From: an uncultured Alphaproteobacteria bacterium
Lineage (GTDB): Bacteria > Pseudomonadota > Alphaproteobacteria > Micropepsales > Micropepsaceae
Direction of reading: 5' to 3'
Assembly (NCBI GenBank): GCA_903897605.1
Contig: CAIUCH010000032.1
Location: 1-64,000, forward strand
Length of the DNA stretch: 64,000 nucleotides
Of the stretch, positions 53,121 to 62,806 are shown one piece after another (position 1 is the first letter of the stretch; the number at the start of each line of letters is the position of its first letter). Below the pieces are notes generated by a model. It made no database searches, was not told the origin of the DNA, and was given only the letters and a program-made list of their open reading frames with translations. Both the position numbers and the translations under genes were made by a program.

Positions 53121-55442
53121 ATGAAGGTTTCGATTCTTGGCGGTGGGCCGGCCGGCCTCTACTTCTCGATCCTGTTGAAGAAGGCGCGGCCGGAGTGCGA
53201 GATCGCTCTATATGAGCGCAACCGGGCCGACGACACATTCGGCTTCGGCGTGGTTTTCTCCGACCAGACCCTCGATATTTTCCGGCGCTATGATTCCGTC
53301 AGCCATGCGGCAATTCTGGATAATTTTGCCTATTGGGACGACATCGAAATTCATTTCAAGAACGAAACCATAAGAGTGGGCGGCAACGGTTTTTGCGGCT
53401 GCTCGCGCCAAACACTACTGGGCCTGTTACAGGACCGCGCGGCGGAGCTCGGGGTCGCGCTTCATTTCCAGCACGAATTCACCGACCTGGCCGGCTTTGC
53501 CGACAGCGACCTGATCGTCGGCGCGGATGGCATCAATAGCCGCGTGCGGGCGCTGTATGAGGATCATTTCGAACCCAGTGTGGATCTGCGCCCCAACAAA
53601 TTTGTCTGGTTGGGTTCGACGCGTCCGCTGGACGCCTTCACCTTCTTTTTCCGCGAGACCGCCTTCGGTGTCTTCATCGCCCATTGCTACCAATATGAAG
53701 TGGGCCATTCGACCTGGGTGATCGAGACCGATCCGGCCACCTGGGACAAAGCGGGGCTGGCGGCGATGAGCGAGGCGGAATCGGCGCGCTTCCTGGAAGG
53801 CATATTCGCCGAGGAACTGGCGGGCCATCCCCTGATCACCAACCGGTCGCTGTGGCGCAACTTCCCGATGATCCGCAACGAGCGCTGGGTGAAGGACAAT
53901 ATCGTCCTGATCGGCGATGCCAAGGCGACGGCGCATTTCTCGATCGGGGCGGGCACCAAGCTCGCCATGGAAGACGCGATCGCGCTGTTCGAGGCGGTGC
54001 AGGCGCATGGCGACGACATGAAGGCGGCGCTTGCGGGGTTCGAGCGCGACCGCCGCGAGGATGTGGAGAAAACCCAGCATGCCGCGAATGTCTCGCTGGT
54101 CTGGTTCGAGCATCTCGCCCGATTCTGGAACTATGATCCGATCAAATTCGCCTTCGGCCTGATGACCCGGTCCAAATCCATCACCTATGACAATTTGGCG
54201 ATGCGCGCACCGGAATTCACGCGGGCGGTGACGCGCAATTTCGCGCAAGAACAGAAGGCGCATGGACTGCCGATCCGCGGCGAGGACGTGCCGCCCATGT
54301 TCCAGCCTTTCCGCCTGCGCGGCATGGAATTGGCCAATCGCGTGGTGCTGTCGCCCATGTGCATGTATTCGGCCGATGAAGGCCTGACTGATGACTGGCA
54401 TCTGGTGCATCTGGGGGCACGGGCGCTGGGCGGCGCCGGGCTCATCTTCACCGAGATGACGACCGTTTCGCCGCAAGCGCGCATCACCCATGGCTGTGCC
54501 GGAATTTATTCCGACCGGCAGGAAGCCGCCTGGAAACGGGTGACCGAATTCGTCCATGGCCATACGCAAGCCAAAATTTGCATGCAGCTCGGTCATGCCG
54601 GGCGCAAGGGCGCGACCAAGCTGATCTGGGACGGCATGGACGAGCCGCTAGATGAGGGCGCCTGGCCACTGATTGCGGCATCCGCGATACCTTATTATCC
54701 GCATAGTCAGGTCCCCCGGTCGATGACCAGGGCCGACATGGATCACGTGCGCGACGATTTCGTGCGCGCAGCCCTTCGCGCCGAACGTGCCGGCTTCGAC
54801 ATGCTGGAACTGCATTGCGGTCACGGCTATCTGCTGGCCTCCTTCATTTCGCCTCTCACCAATCATCGCGCCGACGAATATGGCGGCAGCCTGGAAAACC
54901 GGCTGCGCTATCCGCTAGAGATATTTCGCGCCATCCGTGCCGCTTGGCCCGCCGCCAAACCGATGTCGGTTCGCATTTCGGCAACCGACTGGAAGGAAGG
55001 CGGGATTACCGGCGAGGAATCCGTGGAGATTGCGCGAATGTTTTCGCAGGCGGGCTGCGATCTGCTCGATGTCTCGACCGGCCAGACCGTGCATGATGCC
55101 GAGCCTGTGTATGGCCGCATGTTCCAGACGCCGTTTTCCGACAAGATCCGCAACGAAGCCAATATCGCCACCATGGCAGTGGGCGCGGTGTCATCGGCCG
55201 ACCAGATCAACACCATTCTGGCGGCGGGGCGCGCCGATCTGGTGGCGATCGGCCGGGGACATTTGGTCGATCCCTCGCTGACCGTCCGCGCTGCCGCCTG
55301 GTATGGCCTCGAGATACCAACCGCGCCGCAATATGAATTGGGCTATCGGGCGCAGCTTTCGCTTGCCCGCCGCGAACGCCAGGATCTGGCGGATTTGCGC
55401 CAGCGCGCGCGGCCTCTCGGCGGCAAAGCCGCGGGCAAATAA
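53121..55442 (+). CDS. 2-aminobenzoyl-CoA monooxygenase/reductase (salicylyl-CoA 5-hydroxylase/oxidoreductase type)
   Basis: Two-domain flavoprotein of 773 residues. Residues 1-390 are a flavin monooxygenase: [18 protein letters not shown] binds FAD, with [14 protein letters not shown] and [17 protein letters not shown] as further motifs. Residues 395-770 are an Old-Yellow-Enzyme reductase domain with [33 protein letters not shown] and [13 protein letters not shown]. In Azoarcus this fusion hydroxylates and then reduces 2-aminobenzoyl-CoA, and homologues act on salicylyl-CoA. The ATG at 53121 begins the FAD motif directly; ATG 53070 is possible and would add 17 residues. With kynU and the aryl-CoA ligase nearby, anthraniloyl-CoA is the best substrate. 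It is convergent with the ligase gene. Confidence 0.93.
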   Translation: MKVSILGGGPAGLYFSILLKKARPECEIALYERNRADDTFGFGVVFSDQTLDIFRRYDSVSHAAILDNFAYWDDIEIHFKNETIRVGGNGFCGCSRQTLLGLLQDRAAELGVALHFQHEFTDLAGFADSDLIVGADGINSRVRALYEDHFEPSVDLRPNKFVWLGSTRPLDAFTFFFRETAFGVFIAHCYQYEVGHSTWVIETDPATWDKAGLAAMSEAESARFLEGIFAEELAGHPLITNRSLWRNFPMIRNERWVKDNIVLIGDAKATAHFSIGAGTKLAMEDAIALFEAVQAHGDDMKAALAGFERDRREDVEKTQHAANVSLVWFEHLARFWNYDPIKFAFGLMTRSKSITYDNLAMRAPEFTRAVTRNFAQEQKAHGLPIRGEDVPPMFQPFRLRGMELANRVVLSPMCMYSADEGLTDDWHLVHLGARALGGAGLIFTEMTTVSPQARITHGCAGIYSDRQEAAWKRVTEFVHGHTQAKICMQLGHAGRKGATKLIWDGMDEPLDEGAWPLIAASAIPYYPHSQVPRSMTRADMDHVRDDFVRAALRAERAGFDMLELHCGHGYLLASFISPLTNHRADEYGGSLENRLRYPLEIFRAIRAAWPAAKPMSVRISATDWKEGGITGEESVEIARMFSQAGCDLLDVSTGQTVHDAEPVYGRMFQTPFSDKIRNEANIATMAVGAVSSADQINTILAAGRADLVAIGRGHLVDPSLTVRAAAWYGLEIPTAPQYELGYRAQLSLARRERQDLADLRQRARPLGGKAAGK

Positions 55443-55457
55443 AATCCGCGGATATTT

Positions 55458-57083
55458 CTATTTCGCGCGAAGCGCGCTGCGCAGCAGTTTGCCGGTGGTG
55501 GTTTTTGGCAATGCCGCGCGGAATTCGATCGCCCGGGGATATTTGTAAGGCGCCAGAACCTGCTTGACGTAATCCTGCAGGATTTTGATGAATTCGGGGC
55601 CGGCCACGACACCCGGCCTCGGTACCACCACCGCCTTGACGATCTGACCCCGCTCCGGATCGGGCCATCCGATCACGGCGCATTCCTCGACATCGGGATG
55701 TTGCGTCAGCACCGCTTCGATCTCGGGCCCGGCGATATTGTAACCGCTGGAGACGATCATGTCGTCAGCGCGGGCGACGAACCAGTAATAGCCATCCTCA
55801 TCGCGGCGATAAATGTCGCCGGTCATGTTCCAGCCATTGACCACATAATCGCGCTGGCGCGGATCGCTGAGATAGCGGCAACCGGTGGGCCCGCGAACGC
55901 CCAGCCTGCCGGTTGCCGCACCGTCCATGGGACGAAAATCCGGATCGAACAATTGCGCGGTATAACCGGGCACGGGCTTGCCGGTGGCGCCGGGACGTAT
56001 CTGCGCCGCCGTCGCGGAAATGAAGATGTGGATCATCTCGGTGCCGCCAATTCCATCGATCAGTCGCAAGCCCGTGGCGGCAAACCAACCATCGGAGATT
56101 GCCTTGGCGAGGGCCTCACCCGCCGATACGCAGACGTTCAAACTGGAAAAGTCGAATTCGCCGGTCCGGGTTGTCATCGCCTTGTAGGCTGTCGGTGAAG
56201 TGAAGACATGGGTCGCCCGATATCGCTGAATCGTTTGCGCCAAAGCCGCGGGCGTCGATCCGTCCGGCAACGCGATGGCGGCGCGGAAATACAGCGGAAA
56301 CACCAGAAGGCCACCCAGACCGAAGGTGAAGGCGATCGACGGCGTGCCCGTAAAAATCGCGTTCCTGTCCGCGGGCACCATATGCTTGGCAAAGGTCTCA
56401 CACATCGCCAGCACGTCGCGATGAAAATGCATCGTCGCCTTGGGCTCGCCGGTGGTGCCGGAGGTAAAGGCGATCAGACAGACATCGTCCTGGCTGGTCG
56501 GGACGGCGCGGAACTGGTCCGGCATTCCCGCCATCAAGGTTTCAAGCTCTTTTGTGGCGCCGCCATAACGGACAATCCGGCGGAGCGGCGAAGTTGCGAG
56601 AATGGCTTCCAGTTCGCCCGTCAGATCGTCCGCGCAAATCGCAACTGCGATCTCGGCCTTGTCGGTGATCTGCTTGAGTTCATGCGCCCGCAGCATCGGC
56701 ATGGTCGAGACCGCGATGGCGCCGGTCTTCATCACCGCCAGCCAGGCGGCGAACATCAGCGGTGAATTGGCGCCGCGCAACAGAACGCGATTGCCGGGAA
56801 TCACGCCCAGTTCTTGTGTCAGTACGTGGCAAAGCCGGTTGGTCTGAGCTGCCAGATCCGCGTAATTCCAGACCGCGCCGTCATAAAAGATCGCCGGCTT
56901 GTCCGGCGCGATCTCGGCCAACGCATCGTCGAGCAAGCGCTGACCGCAATTGAACGGATCGGAAAGCCGCAACGCGGGAAGGGTAAATTCAAAAACCGGC
57001 CACTGGTCTTCCGGCGGCAGACTTTCCCGGGCAAAGGCATCGCGGTGAAAAGACGGATGGAGCGCCATGGCGGTTAATTTCAT
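55458..57083 (-). CDS. 2-aminobenzoate-CoA ligase-type aryl-CoA synthetase
   Basis: Activates an aromatic acid with ATP and CoA. The 541-residue ANL-family enzyme shows the P-loop-like LIAFTSGTTGEPKATMH, GIGGTEMIHIF, NGWNMTGDIYRRDEDGYYW, DDMIVSSGYNIAGPEIE and the C-terminal lysine in LPKTTTGKLLRS. The N-terminal HPSFHRDAFARESLPPEDQW is typical of 2-aminobenzoate-CoA ligases. The start is uncertain: ATG 57083 or ATG 57068, the latter favoured if the dyad at 57075 is a real operator. It is convergent with the monooxygenase/reductase that would use its product and divergent from an exported amidohydrolase. Confidence 0.9.
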   Translation of the reverse strand: MKLTAMALHPSFHRDAFARESLPPEDQWPVFEFTLPALRLSDPFNCGQRLLDDALAEIAPDKPAIFYDGAVWNYADLAAQTNRLCHVLTQELGVIPGNRVLLRGANSPLMFAAWLAVMKTGAIAVSTMPMLRAHELKQITDKAEIAVAICADDLTGELEAILATSPLRRIVRYGGATKELETLMAGMPDQFRAVPTSQDDVCLIAFTSGTTGEPKATMHFHRDVLAMCETFAKHMVPADRNAIFTGTPSIAFTFGLGGLLVFPLYFRAAIALPDGSTPAALAQTIQRYRATHVFTSPTAYKAMTTRTGEFDFSSLNVCVSAGEALAKAISDGWFAATGLRLIDGIGGTEMIHIFISATAAQIRPGATGKPVPGYTAQLFDPDFRPMDGAATGRLGVRGPTGCRYLSDPRQRDYVVNGWNMTGDIYRRDEDGYYWFVARADDMIVSSGYNIAGPEIEAVLTQHPDVEECAVIGWPDPERGQIVKAVVVPRPGVVAGPEFIKILQDYVKQVLAPYKYPRAIEFRAALPKTTTGKLLRSALRAK

Positions 57084-57094
57084 GCTTAAAACAA
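57075..57094. promoter_or_regulatory. Weak third match to the MarR-type site, at the ligase start
   Basis: TAATTTCATGCTTAAAACAA matches the 53042 site at 14 of 20 positions (shared ATTTCA and TTAAAA blocks). It overlaps the candidate start codon at 57083. If it is used, transcription would begin close by and translation could start at 57068 instead. Confidence 0.3.
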
Positions 57095-57212
57095 TATCCG
57101 TCAAGGTTTCCGTTGCCGGACGCGGCAATTGGATTCGCACCCGGCGCTGATTGACTTACGCCCCCATTGCCGCATCATCAGCCGTCATTTCTCGCACGAC
57201 GGGGCTGCCGCC

Positions 57213-58739
57213 ATGCCGAAGTCGATCTTGGATCGCCCAACCTCCCAGCCTGCCAATGTCAACCGGCGCCAGCTTCTTGCCGGCGCCGGCGCCGGCATCG
57301 GTTCGGCGGCGATTCTGCTGCAGCAAGGCAGTGTCCAGGCGCAAGGGATAAGGCCTGTCGTCTTCGCGCATATTACTGTCGCCAATCCCGATGCGGTACA
57401 GGATGATGTGGCATTGGCGGTGGTGGACGGCAAGATCGCCGCAATCGGTCCCACCGATGCGACTGTGCGGAAATATCCCAACGCCGAAATTTATGACGGG
57501 CGCGGAAAGGCCATTCTGCCGGGCCTGATCAACTGTCATGCCCATTTGCGGGAGACCATGGGCCGCGGTTTCAACGAGGATTTCGGCTTTCCCAATTCCG
57601 CGCATGTCGCCATCCGGCCCGAAAGCCTGCTTTCGGTCGATGAGCGAACCTTGATGGTCACGGTCGGCGCGCTGGAAGCGATCAAGACCGGCACCACGTC
57701 GATCGTGGAATTCGCCAGTGGCATCGGCTCCTATGCCGGCGCCCTGGCGCAATCCGGCTTGCGCTGCGTCTTCGCGGAATCCATCGCCGACAGCGAGAAT
57801 GTCGCGGGCCCGATGTCGGTCGAGGGCTTGGCCAAAAGCGAGACGCCCAAATTCTCGGCGTCGCGGCGTGACGAAGGCATGAAGCGGATCAGCGATCTGT
57901 TCGCGGCCTGGCACGGCAAGAATAATGGCCGCATCAGCGTCTTTCCGACCGCGGCGCTGGCCGAAACATCGTCGCCCGAGCTGATGCAGGCGGTACGCGC
58001 CTTCGCCGACAAGCACGATCTGGGATATTCCATTCATCTGTCGCAGAGCCGCGCCGAGGTCGAATTCATGGTCCGGCACCATGGCCTTTCGCCGCCCGCT
58101 TTTCTGGCCAAGGCAGGCTTTCTCGGCCCCAGGCTGTTCGCGGCCCATTGCCGGTATGTCAGCGAGGCGGACATCGCGCTATTGGGCAATTCGCGCACCA
58201 TCATTTCGCACCAGGCGGCGATGGCGGCGAACCGGGGGGTCATTCCGCCCATTCCGGCGCTGCGTGCCGCCGGTTGTCCCATCGCCAATGGCACCGACAA
58301 CAACACCAATGACATGTTCGAAGTGATGCGGATCGCGCTTTTGACCGAGCGGATCAAGCGCGACGATGCGATGCCGGGCCTTCGGCCTCAGCCGGAAGAC
58401 ATGCTCGAAGACGCCACGCAAGGCGGCGCGTGTGTCCTGGGCCAGGAAAAAATGCTCGGCTCGCTTGTGGTGGGCAAGAAGGCCGATCTTATCGTTCTCG
58501 ATACCCAGCGCGCCCATCTGGTGCCGGCGGGGCGTATTGTGTCGGCATGGGTCCACAACGGCCAGCCGTCCGACATCGAAACCGTCATGGTTGACGGCCA
58601 ATTTGTCATGCGCGACCGCAAGGTCCTGACGATGGACGAGGGTGCCATCATCGCCGAAGCCGACAAGGTTGGGCGGCGGGTCTGGACGCAGGTAAAGGCC
58701 GCGGGCCCAATCGCGATCCCGGGCCGCGCCGGCATTTAA
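57213..58739 (+). CDS. Tat-exported amidohydrolase
   Basis: Metal-dependent hydrolase or deaminase of 508 residues. A twin-arginine signal (NVNRRQLLAGAGAGIGSAAI, cleavage after VQA) precedes an amidohydrolase barrel with the HxH pair in INCHAHLRE, later metal or substrate histidines in GYSIHLSQSRAE and FAAHCRYVSEA, and the aspartate in IANGTDNNTNDMFE. This layout is that of the chlorohydrolase/cytosine deaminase branch (TrzN/AtzA-like), which acts on amino- or chloro-heterocycles. The ATG at 57213 follows GGGG and starts the Tat signal; the longer frame is not needed. It is divergent from the aryl-CoA ligase, with no clear functional tie. Confidence 0.85.
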   Translation: MPKSILDRPTSQPANVNRRQLLAGAGAGIGSAAILLQQGSVQAQGIRPVVFAHITVANPDAVQDDVALAVVDGKIAAIGPTDATVRKYPNAEIYDGRGKAILPGLINCHAHLRETMGRGFNEDFGFPNSAHVAIRPESLLSVDERTLMVTVGALEAIKTGTTSIVEFASGIGSYAGALAQSGLRCVFAESIADSENVAGPMSVEGLAKSETPKFSASRRDEGMKRISDLFAAWHGKNNGRISVFPTAALAETSSPELMQAVRAFADKHDLGYSIHLSQSRAEVEFMVRHHGLSPPAFLAKAGFLGPRLFAAHCRYVSEADIALLGNSRTIISHQAAMAANRGVIPPIPALRAAGCPIANGTDNNTNDMFEVMRIALLTERIKRDDAMPGLRPQPEDMLEDATQGGACVLGQEKMLGSLVVGKKADLIVLDTQRAHLVPAGRIVSAWVHNGQPSDIETVMVDGQFVMRDRKVLTMDEGAIIAEADKVGRRVWTQVKAAGPIAIPGRAGI

Positions 58740-58843
58740 GCCGGGCGGACGGCCGGGCGATGGCGACGGTTTTCGGGCTTTAGGGCTTCGAAACCATCCC
58801 CACTTTAGTCTTGCACCGGATCGGCGGCAGATTGCGGGCGTGA

Positions 58844-59602
58844 ATGAATCCAGACCAGACCACTCCAGCGCTATCCATAAAAGGACTCCGCAAGAGTTTC
58901 GGACGGCCGGCGGTTGATGACCTGGCGCTGAATGTCCGCGCCGGGGAATTCTATTTGCTGCTCGGCCCGAACGGCGCCGGCAAGACCACCACCCTGAGGA
59001 TGGTGAGCGGATTGCTGAAACCCGATGCGGGCGAGATTCGCATATTCGGGATCGATGCGATTGCCGATCCGGTTGCCGCCAAACGGATCACCGGCTGGCT
59101 TTCCGACGAACCGATGATCTATGACAAACTGACGCCGCTGGAATATCTCGAATTCGTGGCGGGACTGTGGAGCGTCGAGGCGTCCGTTGCCGCCGCGCGG
59201 GCACGCGAGCTTCTTGGCTGGCTGAATCTGGAAGCCCATGCACGGGAACGGTGCGAAGGTTTCTCGCGCGGCATGCGCCAGAAAGTGGCGCTGGCCGGAG
59301 CACTGGTGCACGATCCCAAGCTCATCATTCTCGATGAGCCGCTGACGGGTTTGGATGCCGGCTCGGCGCGTATGGTCAAGGATGTGCTGGCTGAAAAGGT
59401 CCGCGCCGACGCCAGCGTGGTAATGACAACTCACATTCTGGAGATCGCCGAACGGATGGCGGACCGGATCGGGGTGATCTCGGGCGGCCGGCTGGTCGCG
59501 GAAGGCACCTTGGCAGAGCTGCGCGACCAGTTCGGGCGCGGGCAAGCGAGCCTGGAAGACATGTTCCTGACGATCGTGGAACAGGACCGCGCGGCGGAAT
59601 GA
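58844..59602 (+). CDS. ABC transporter ATP-binding protein
   Basis: ATPase of 252 residues with Walker A GPNGAGKTTTLRM, the ABC signature FSRGMRQKVALAGAL and Walker B LIILDEPLTGLD, followed by the switch histidine in MTTHILE. The style is that of CcmA/NatA-like ABC-2 exporters. It overlaps the permease gene by 4 bp (ATGA), so the two make one exporter. The substrate is unknown. Confidence 0.94.
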   Translation: MNPDQTTPALSIKGLRKSFGRPAVDDLALNVRAGEFYLLLGPNGAGKTTTLRMVSGLLKPDAGEIRIFGIDAIADPVAAKRITGWLSDEPMIYDKLTPLEYLEFVAGLWSVEASVAAARARELLGWLNLEAHARERCEGFSRGMRQKVALAGALVHDPKLIILDEPLTGLDAGSARMVKDVLAEKVRADASVVMTTHILEIAERMADRIGVISGGRLVAEGTLAELRDQFGRGQASLEDMFLTIVEQDRAAE

Positions 59603-61128
59603 GCGCGGCGCGATCCCTGCCCTGGTTCGCGCGTCACGAAGCGCGGCTCGCCTGGCGTGACATGCTCGCCATGATGACTGCGGGACAGCCCCGCCGCGAA
59701 CGCCGGGTCGCAATCTGGCTGGTGGCGTTCGCCGTGTCGCTGCATGCCATCGCCTATCTTGTGCTGCGGCCCTATGTCAGCCGGGAAATTCAGCCCGATC
59801 TGCCCACCTTGATCGCCGTCACCTCCACCATTCTTCTGTCCGGGTCGGCGATGCTGTCACAGGCGATGGAAAGCGTCACCCGCACCTTTTATACCCGCTC
59901 CGATCTCGAGCTGATCCTGAGCGCGCCGGTGCAGGCACAGAAAGTGTTTGCCGTCCGCATCGGCGCGATGGCGCTTTCCGCCAGCCTGATGTCCATCCTT
60001 TTGATGGGCCCTTTTATCGACATTCTGATATTCCGCGGTGGTCCGCGCTGGCTGGGCGCCTATGGCATTCTGATCGCGGTCTCGCTGGTCACTACCGTGC
60101 TGGCCGTGGCCCTGACCATCAAGCTGTTCCAGTTGATCGGTCCCAGGCGTACCCGGCTCGCTGCCCAGATCGTCGCCGCCATTGTCGGCGGCATTTTTGT
60201 CATCGGGCTTCAGACCGCCGCGATGTTTTCGGGCGGAACCTTCTCACGGCTTTCCTTCCTGCAATCGTCGTTTGTCTTGGCGCATGTGCCGGGTGAACAC
60301 AGTATATTGTGGTGGCCGGCCCGCGCCGCCCTGGGGAATTGGCATGCGCTGATTTGGGTATTGGGCGGCAGCGTGCTGGCATTTCTTGCCATCACCGCCC
60401 GCTATGCGCCCCGCTTTGCCGGTTACGTTTTGGCTGCAACCAGTACCTCCATCCGGCCGCGCTACCGACAATCGGGCAGCAACCGGTTTCGTGTCGGAAC
60501 GCCCGCCATGGTATTGCGCCGCAAGGAGCGTCTGTTGATTTTGCGCGATCCCTGGCTGATTTCCCAGTCGTTGATGCAGCTGCTGTATCTTTCGCCGCCC
60601 GCGCTTTTGCTCTGGCACAATTACGGCCGCGGCAGCACGGCCATAGTCCTGGTACCGGTGCTGATCATGTCGGCGGGCCAGCTCGCCGGCGGCCTGGCTT
60701 GGTTGACCATATCCGGCGAGGACGCGCCCGATCTGGTGGGATCGGCCCCGGTCGCGCCGGGCCGTTTGCTGCGCGCCAAGATCGAAGCGGTGATGCAATG
60801 CATCGGTCTTATCTTCTGTCCCTTCGTCGCCGGCTTGCTGTTGGTTTCGCGTTATCAAGCGTTGATCGCGTTCGCAGGCATCTTCCTGGCCGCGGCATCT
60901 TCCACCGCCATCCAGCTCTGGTTCCGGGCTCAAGCCAAGCGAAGCCAGTTCCGCCGTCGTCATACCTCGTCACGCATCGCTACCTTGGCGGAGGCGCTGA
61001 TCTCGATAAATTGGGCGGCGGCGGGCGGCATTGCCGTTACCGGCAGTCCGCTCGGCATTATTGTCGTGCTGTTGGCCGCCTTTTTGCTGTGGTGCGTCTG
61101 GCGGCTCAGTCCGGCGCGTCTGCGCTAG
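59599..61128 (+). CDS. ABC-2-type exporter permease
   Basis: Membrane protein of 509 residues with about 10-12 hydrophobic segments, for example VAFAVSLHAIAYLVL, LIAVTSTILLSGSAM and the C-terminal LGIIVVLLAAFLLWCVW. It has a soluble N-terminus and the loop TFYTRSDLELILSAPVQAQK found in this group of ABC-2 permeases. It pairs with the ATPase encoded upstream (4-bp overlap). Its 3' end overlaps the convergent aldose epimerase gene by 23 bp. Cargo and physiological role are not evident. Confidence 0.85.
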   Translation: MSAARSLPWFARHEARLAWRDMLAMMTAGQPRRERRVAIWLVAFAVSLHAIAYLVLRPYVSREIQPDLPTLIAVTSTILLSGSAMLSQAMESVTRTFYTRSDLELILSAPVQAQKVFAVRIGAMALSASLMSILLMGPFIDILIFRGGPRWLGAYGILIAVSLVTTVLAVALTIKLFQLIGPRRTRLAAQIVAAIVGGIFVIGLQTAAMFSGGTFSRLSFLQSSFVLAHVPGEHSILWWPARAALGNWHALIWVLGGSVLAFLAITARYAPRFAGYVLAATSTSIRPRYRQSGSNRFRVGTPAMVLRRKERLLILRDPWLISQSLMQLLYLSPPALLLWHNYGRGSTAIVLVPVLIMSAGQLAGGLAWLTISGEDAPDLVGSAPVAPGRLLRAKIEAVMQCIGLIFCPFVAGLLLVSRYQALIAFAGIFLAAASSTAIQLWFRAQAKRSQFRRRHTSSRIATLAEALISINWAAAGGIAVTGSPLGIIVVLLAAFLLWCVWRLSPARLR

Positions 61129-62014
61129 GGCCGCAAAGCGCGATCGACATCCGGCAATGTTTTGTTGCGCCCGGCGGCACCAGGAAAATTCCAGGCTTGG
61201 TCCGGAAGTCTCCGGAAAATTCTTCCGGATCGCAATGGCCATGCCATGGCTCGATGCAGATGAAGCCCGCGCCCGGCTTGGTCCAGATGCCAAGATAGGG
61301 CGTGTCCGGAAACCGTACTTCCAATTGCGGCCCGGTTTGGGCGCCATAACGCAGGCTGCGGCTGGCGATGCGGTCGAATATGATCGCATCATTCCGGAAC
61401 AGTTCGTCACGCAGCGCCAGCTTGCGTCCCGTGACCGGAGTCGGGAATGCCGCCGGCAACAACAGACCCTCGGCGTCGACCCGGCGGATTGGCGCCGGCT
61501 CGTCCATTTCAAAATTGATTGCGTGCCCATCCCGGGATTGACCGTAGGGCAGAGGCCATGACAAGGCGGGATGAAAGCCGAAACTGGCGGGCAGGGCATT
61601 TTCCGTCTCCAGGTTTTTCACCGAAGCGACGATGCTCAGCGCGGGCCCCTCGAGATCGAAAGCCAGGTCCAGTTCAAAGCGGAACGGATAGGCCTCGAAC
61701 GTGTCCTTGTCCCATCGCAGCCGAAACAAGGCGCGCGCCGGTGTTTGCTCCACCAGTGTGAACAGCCTGTCCCGCGCGAAACCATGCCTGGGCAAGCGAT
61801 AGGTGTCGCCATTCAGCCGGTATTGGTTCGCAGCCAATGTCCCCACAATGGGAAACAGGATCGGTGCGCGGCCCTTCCAGACCGAGGGATCGCCGCACCA
61901 TTGCAGATCGTTTCCGTGCCGGTCTCTGAGCGCAAAAAGCTGTGCTCCTAGCGGATCGATTTCGGCCTGCAGGAACTCGGATTTCAGGGACGTCAGGGAT
62001 TCTGGATCGGGCAT
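61106..62014 (-). CDS. Aldose 1-epimerase family protein (cytoplasmic)
   Basis: Galactose-mutarotase-fold protein of 302 residues without a signal peptide. Typical segments are GAPILFPIVGTLAANQYRLN, LPRHGFARDRLF, ASFGFHPALSWPL and the C-terminal FICIEPWHGHCDPEEF with the probable catalytic Glu. It belongs to the LacX/YeaD-like branch, which is separate from the exported mutarotase at 1008-2150. The ATG at 62014 is chosen because the upstream part of the frame looks non-coding. It is convergent with the ABC permease. Confidence 0.9.
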   Translation of the reverse strand: MPDPESLTSLKSEFLQAEIDPLGAQLFALRDRHGNDLQWCGDPSVWKGRAPILFPIVGTLAANQYRLNGDTYRLPRHGFARDRLFTLVEQTPARALFRLRWDKDTFEAYPFRFELDLAFDLEGPALSIVASVKNLETENALPASFGFHPALSWPLPYGQSRDGHAINFEMDEPAPIRRVDAEGLLLPAAFPTPVTGRKLALRDELFRNDAIIFDRIASRSLRYGAQTGPQLEVRFPDTPYLGIWTKPGAGFICIEPWHGHCDPEEFSGDFRTKPGIFLVPPGATKHCRMSIALCGPSADAPD

Positions 62015-62017
62015 TGA

Positions 62018-62076
62018 CCGTTTCGGAAGAGAACTACCTCGGCAGTATAGGGGGCGTGTGGAAAATGCCGAAACGG
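62018..62076. repeat. 9-bp inverted repeat upstream of the aldose epimerase gene
   Basis: CCGTTTCGG at 62018-62026 and CCGAAACGG at 62068-62076 are perfect inverted copies with a 41-bp spacer, starting just outside the start codon. The 166-bp gap has no gene. A role (operator pair or hairpin) is possible but untested. Confidence 0.35.
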
Positions 62077-62180
62077 AATGTGTCATGCCATGCGCAGCCT
62101 GGACATCGGACCAGAAGAAGCTGCTGACGTCGACCGACGAGACGATGGCCGGCGCCGGATAAACGCTGGTCAATGGCGCA

Positions 62181-62669
62181 TCACAGAAGCGCGTATTGGG
62201 TGCGTTCGCGTTTGGAAAGCAGCGCAAGCGCCTGGCCCGCGATCAGGGTTTTGAAATACGCGCTCGCCTGGTGCGCGGCCAGGGCGGCATCGTCGGTGAA
62301 AAGCTCGTAGAATAGAAACTGCGCGGGATTTTCCTTTCCGCGTGCGATCAGAAACAGCTTCACGCCGGGATCGTTCTGCGCCAGAGGCAAGTAGCGATGC
62401 AGGATACCGGCCACCGCGTCGGCCTGGCCATCCTTGGCTAGCCATTCTGCCACGACAAGAAGACCGCCGCCGCGAACAATGTCATTCATGGCGTTTGGAT
62501 TGCCGCCGCCGGACATCCCGTCGCTCTGCCGCGTTTGGGCGCCGGCGCCCGGCGCAAAACCGATGAGCTCGGTCACCGCGACCATGGCGCCCACCCCGGA
62601 TAATGCCATTCTGCGGGTGAAGGGCAGACCGTGGCGATGCGTGCATTCTGTTGGATTGTCATTCGTCAT
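62181..62669 (-). CDS. Tat-exported ABM-domain protein (YgiN-like quinol monooxygenase family)
   Basis: A 162-residue protein with a twin-arginine signal (PFTRRMALSGVGAMVAVTEL, cleavage after AGA near residue 44) followed by one antibiotic-biosynthesis-monooxygenase (ABM) domain: GLLVVAEWLAKDGQADAVAG, FLFYELFTDDAALAAHQASA and YFKTLIAGQAL. Relatives act as cofactor-independent quinol monooxygenases or haem-related enzymes, mostly in the cytoplasm, so export is unusual. It is divergent from the ArsR-type regulator gene with 137 bp between them, which may control it. Confidence 0.82.
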   Translation of the reverse strand: MTNDNPTECTHRHGLPFTRRMALSGVGAMVAVTELIGFAPGAGAQTRQSDGMSGGGNPNAMNDIVRGGGLLVVAEWLAKDGQADAVAGILHRYLPLAQNDPGVKLFLIARGKENPAQFLFYELFTDDAALAAHQASAYFKTLIAGQALALLSKRERTQYALL

Positions 62670-62806
62670 TGCGATGGGTTCCGGTCAGATCATGGATCGA
62701 CGCGCCGACCTTAGCGGCTTGATGTTCGAAGAAGCGGTCAATCACTACGGCGCCGGTCGTAGCGATGGGCCGGGACTTTCCCGCCACGGTTGGCTATGGT
62801 CGCGCC

